A model generated the notes under the pieces. The model worked only from the letters and a program-made list of their open reading frames with translations. It did no database searches and had not been told where the DNA came from. Source: Ramazzottius varieornatus (taxonomy: Eukaryota > Tardigrada > Eutardigrada > Parachela > Ramazzottiidae). Taken from it: 64,000 bases of DNA. The translations under genes and the position numbers were made by a program. Positions 61,489 to 64,000 of this stretch are shown in pieces. The first letter of the stretch is position 1, and the number at the start of each line of letters is the position of its first letter. Location: positions 2,055,298-2,119,297 of the forward strand of contig BDGG01000003.1 in NCBI GenBank assembly GCA_001949185.1, read 5' to 3'.

Positions 61489-61908
61489 ATGAATAACCGA
61501 CTGGTCACCTTGGTCTTGGGCTCCATCGTCCTGCTTACCGTACCCGCTCTGCTTACTTCGGCCCCGGTACAAAGCGTCGAAAAACCAACACCGGTACTCC
61601 GACAGCTGAATGACAATGTGAAAGCCGAAAACGGTATATCTGAGGAGCGGTTTCAGGCTGGCCATCATTTCGGCACTGGTGGAATACGGAGAGCGGACCC
61701 TTTCGCGGAGTACGGTCACATTCGCTTTGGAAAACGGGCACCTCCGTCATTCGGCGATTATGGACATCTGCGCTTCGGAAGACGAGCCGTGAACGGACCT
61801 AACTTCAAAGAGTATGGACACCTCAGGTTTGGGCGGTCAACAGGAGAAACGGTCGACGAAGCGGACATTTACAAACACGACTTCGATGACATTAACGATG
61901 TGGAATAG
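61489..61908 (+). CDS. Sulfakinin/CCK-type neuropeptide precursor
   Basis: This is a secreted preprohormone of 139 residues in one exon. A signal peptide (TLVLGSIVLLTVPALLTSAP) leads to a spacer and then three peptide repeats: DPFAEYGHIRFG-KR, APPSFGDYGHLRFG-RR and AVNGPNFKEYGHLRFG-R. Each has a Tyr next to or near acidic residues (possible sulfation), a C-terminal RF and a Gly donor for amidation. The first two are followed by dibasic cleavage sites and the last by a single Arg then Ser. The layout matches arthropod sulfakinins (consensus YGHMRFamide), with Ile or Leu replacing Met. An acidic tail (DEADIYKHDFDDINDVE) ends the precursor. In arthropods these peptides signal satiety and gut activity through CCK-type GPCRs. 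Confidence 0.9.
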   Translation: MNNRLVTLVLGSIVLLTVPALLTSAPVQSVEKPTPVLRQLNDNVKAENGISEERFQAGHHFGTGGIRRADPFAEYGHIRFGKRAPPSFGDYGHLRFGRRAVNGPNFKEYGHLRFGRSTGETVDEADIYKHDFDDINDVE

Positions 61909-63498
61909 TCGATTTTCTATTTCTGAGGAACCTAGATGTGTCGTCCCCACAGCGGTTCCTCCCAAATATGTTTGTGATTGTTGGTGTCTAACTTATCGTC
62001 TCGAGATCTTTCTCATCATGTATCACCTCTTTTTCGCCTTATCCCCGTTCGGAATAAGCACAATGAATCTATATTACGTTTTATGAATAGTACATTCGTC
62101 AAACCCTTGATGCTGTGTAATATATTCTGGTCAGGACAGAAATTCGACGTGCAAGATTATCACATCATTTCTCACATCTGCTTCATGAAGTTTCACGCAT
62201 TCTGTAGCTCAGATGCGGAGACCCTACAGCGCCAATTCGTGCTGCCAAACACATTTATGGATCGGTTGTGTATTGCCTGATCTCTTGGCAATATCTGCAT
62301 GTTTGAACTTCGTCCCATTAAGTTTCCGTCTCATCGCAGGGCTAATGGGTCGCCGTAATTCATGTTCAAGAATTCAAAAGGATGAAGGTAACCCTTTGTC
62401 GTCAGTGACCCGGAAGTTCTTCCCATCGAAATTGATATCTTTAAAATAGCTTTGCTCCTCTCGAGATGTATGGCGTGGTGGATGGTATAATAGCTGTGTT
62501 AAAGGAGTTCGCGAAACCGAACGTTGTATATATATCTATCGAAGCGGAAGAGACGTTCGACCACGCCCCAGGCTAGCTTTCTCCGATAAGTCGAATTTAC
62601 TTGCATAGTCTGCGACTGTGTGTGAGTCCCTATGATCAAAAGGTCTTGCTCGGAAATACGTAACCACTTCCTAAACAAATGACAGAGTATCAACTCCCGG
62701 TACGAGGACAACATGAGAGAATTTTTTGTAGAGGAGATTGGACAGCAAAAAGAATCGGTAATTTTTGGACGATCACTTGAAATACAGAGCTGCGGTTTGT
62801 GTCTGCAGAGTATTTGCTTCTAGATTTTTCGATACTCGTAGGCAAAACCTGTGCTATCATCTGAACGTGATGCAAAAGGCTTCTGATGGGTAGGACTCTG
62901 ATGCTTAGCTCAACAAGTCTGTTGCGTGTACGTCGTGCGGCAAAAACCGTACAGCAACGCTGAAGTACTCACTTGGCTGCATGACCGGTTAGGAATTTAG
63001 AAAACCTTTTCCTCGAAAACATCGAGTTTCAGCTGGTTTTCCACCTGTTGCGGCGTCAGGTACGGTTTGATAGATCCACGTAGGAGCAAAACAACAATTA
63101 GGCAGTTTAAGTTCGATAAAAGACGAGGTAGGGACTCAGAATCGGAAACACTCCGAGCACCGCGAACTTTCGGCGCACCAGATTCCACCAGCACTTGCCT
63201 CCAGAAGCTGCTTTTTCCGGACACCGGCCCTTCTTTGTCGATTAAACTCAATTACGGCTTGCTACAGGGTTGAAAGACTGTCAAACGTTTCCTCAGATTA
63301 CTCACTGTAGAGCCCATTGGTCACTAACTTAGGATAAAACTTCAAATTTCAACAAAAAAGAGACATCTAGGGAAAGAAATGTCAGATAATCACAACGGGT
63401 TGGTAAACAGGCACGGCAGATATGGTCAAAAGAAGTTCGTTAGTTTTACGCAAGGCACGTAGCTATGCAATTTGCTAATGACGTTGATAGTGTCCGGC
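61909..63498. other. Intergenic region, 1.6 kb
   Basis: It lies between the 3' ends of the sulfakinin gene and the alanine aminotransferase gene. A minus-strand frame at 62997-63251 (84 codons) lacks a recognised domain. The short peptide-like frames within 61900-62450 are not supported. Confidence 0.45.
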
Positions 63499-63825
<327 letters not shown>

Positions 63826-63876
63826 CTACAGAAACATCAAGAACAATCCTTAAGTTTTCCAGTGAAGTTCGTAAAA

Positions 63877-63998
63877 TGGGAGGTCGGCAGACAAATCGCA
63901 CAAGATCATTATCTCAAGTGGTGCACGTTTTCATCATATTTGCTGAGAGGGTGCGCCACTTAGAAAACAATTTTGTACGTTTTGTTTGTCCAGCTTCT
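63877..63998. repeat. Palindromic repeat family A, copy 15 (GPT intron)
   Basis: The left outer arm is ATGGGAGGTCGGCAGACAAA and the right is TTTTGTTTGTCCAGCTTC. The core arms are CTCAAGTGGTGCACGTTTTC and GGTGCGCCACTTAGAAAACA. It runs to the window edge. Confidence 0.8.
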
Positions 63999-64000
63999 AT

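Noticed and set aside
62997-63251. 84-codon minus-strand frame ending EEKVF
   Set aside because: The C-terminal part resembles a coding exon, but no acceptor with a good pyrimidine tract or partner exon was found, and it lies beyond the GPT stop.

Overview
This is a window of nuclear DNA from an animal. Genes have many short introns with GT-AG borders (two look like GC-AG), both strands carry genes, and intergenic gaps run from about 0.25 to 2.3 kb. The proteins are animal proteins: a Kir channel, class B-type GPCRs, Dickkopf, T-synthase, GATOR subunits and multisynthetase-complex proteins. A sulfakinin-type neuropeptide precursor with three YGH(I/L)RFG repeats points to a protostome, most likely a panarthropod. 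A tardigrade fits the compact intron-rich layout, but that is inference and was not tested. Every spliced model below was built by eye from protein similarity recalled from memory plus splice signals. Reading phase closes across every junction of the recognised spliced genes, except at the 50-N assembly gap inside the first GPCR. Layout left to right: Kir channel (+, 5' end possibly cut); two methuselah/adhesion-like GPCRs facing tail to tail; a 1.8 kb gap; an unidentified coiled-coil gene (-) diverging from CCDC40 (+), a 13-exon axonemal ruler protein; a small unknown gene and an RIIa-domain gene (+); lysyl-tRNA synthetase (-); a TMEM121-like membrane protein (-); NPRL2 (-); a gene joining a ZSWIM3-like N-terminus to an FBXO22-like F-box/FIST region (+); a 2.2 kb repeat-bearing gap; AIP (+); C1GALT1 (+); BBS4 (-) diverging from MOB4 (+); a Dickkopf-like gene (-); RECQL (-); AIMP1 (+); an unidentified 187-residue protein (+); a TLDc protein (+); a secreted Gly/His/Pro-rich protein (+); MIOS (-); a PHF7/G2E3-like protein (+); the sulfakinin precursor (+); and the last two exons of alanine aminotransferase (-), cut by the window edge. 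Functional themes: NPRL2 (GATOR1) and MIOS (GATOR2) act against each other in amino-acid sensing for TORC1. KARS and AIMP1 belong to the multisynthetase complex. CCDC40, the RIIa protein and BBS4 are ciliary or flagellar. These look like ordinary neighbours in a gene-dense genome and not operons, since their promoters and strands differ. The strongest non-genic signals are a family of about 16 related roughly 120-bp palindromic elements, mostly inside introns, and a large excess of the 8-mer CCGGAAGT. Several unrelated inverted repeats and hairpins are also present, including a 65-nt near-perfect hairpin in a CCDC40 intron.
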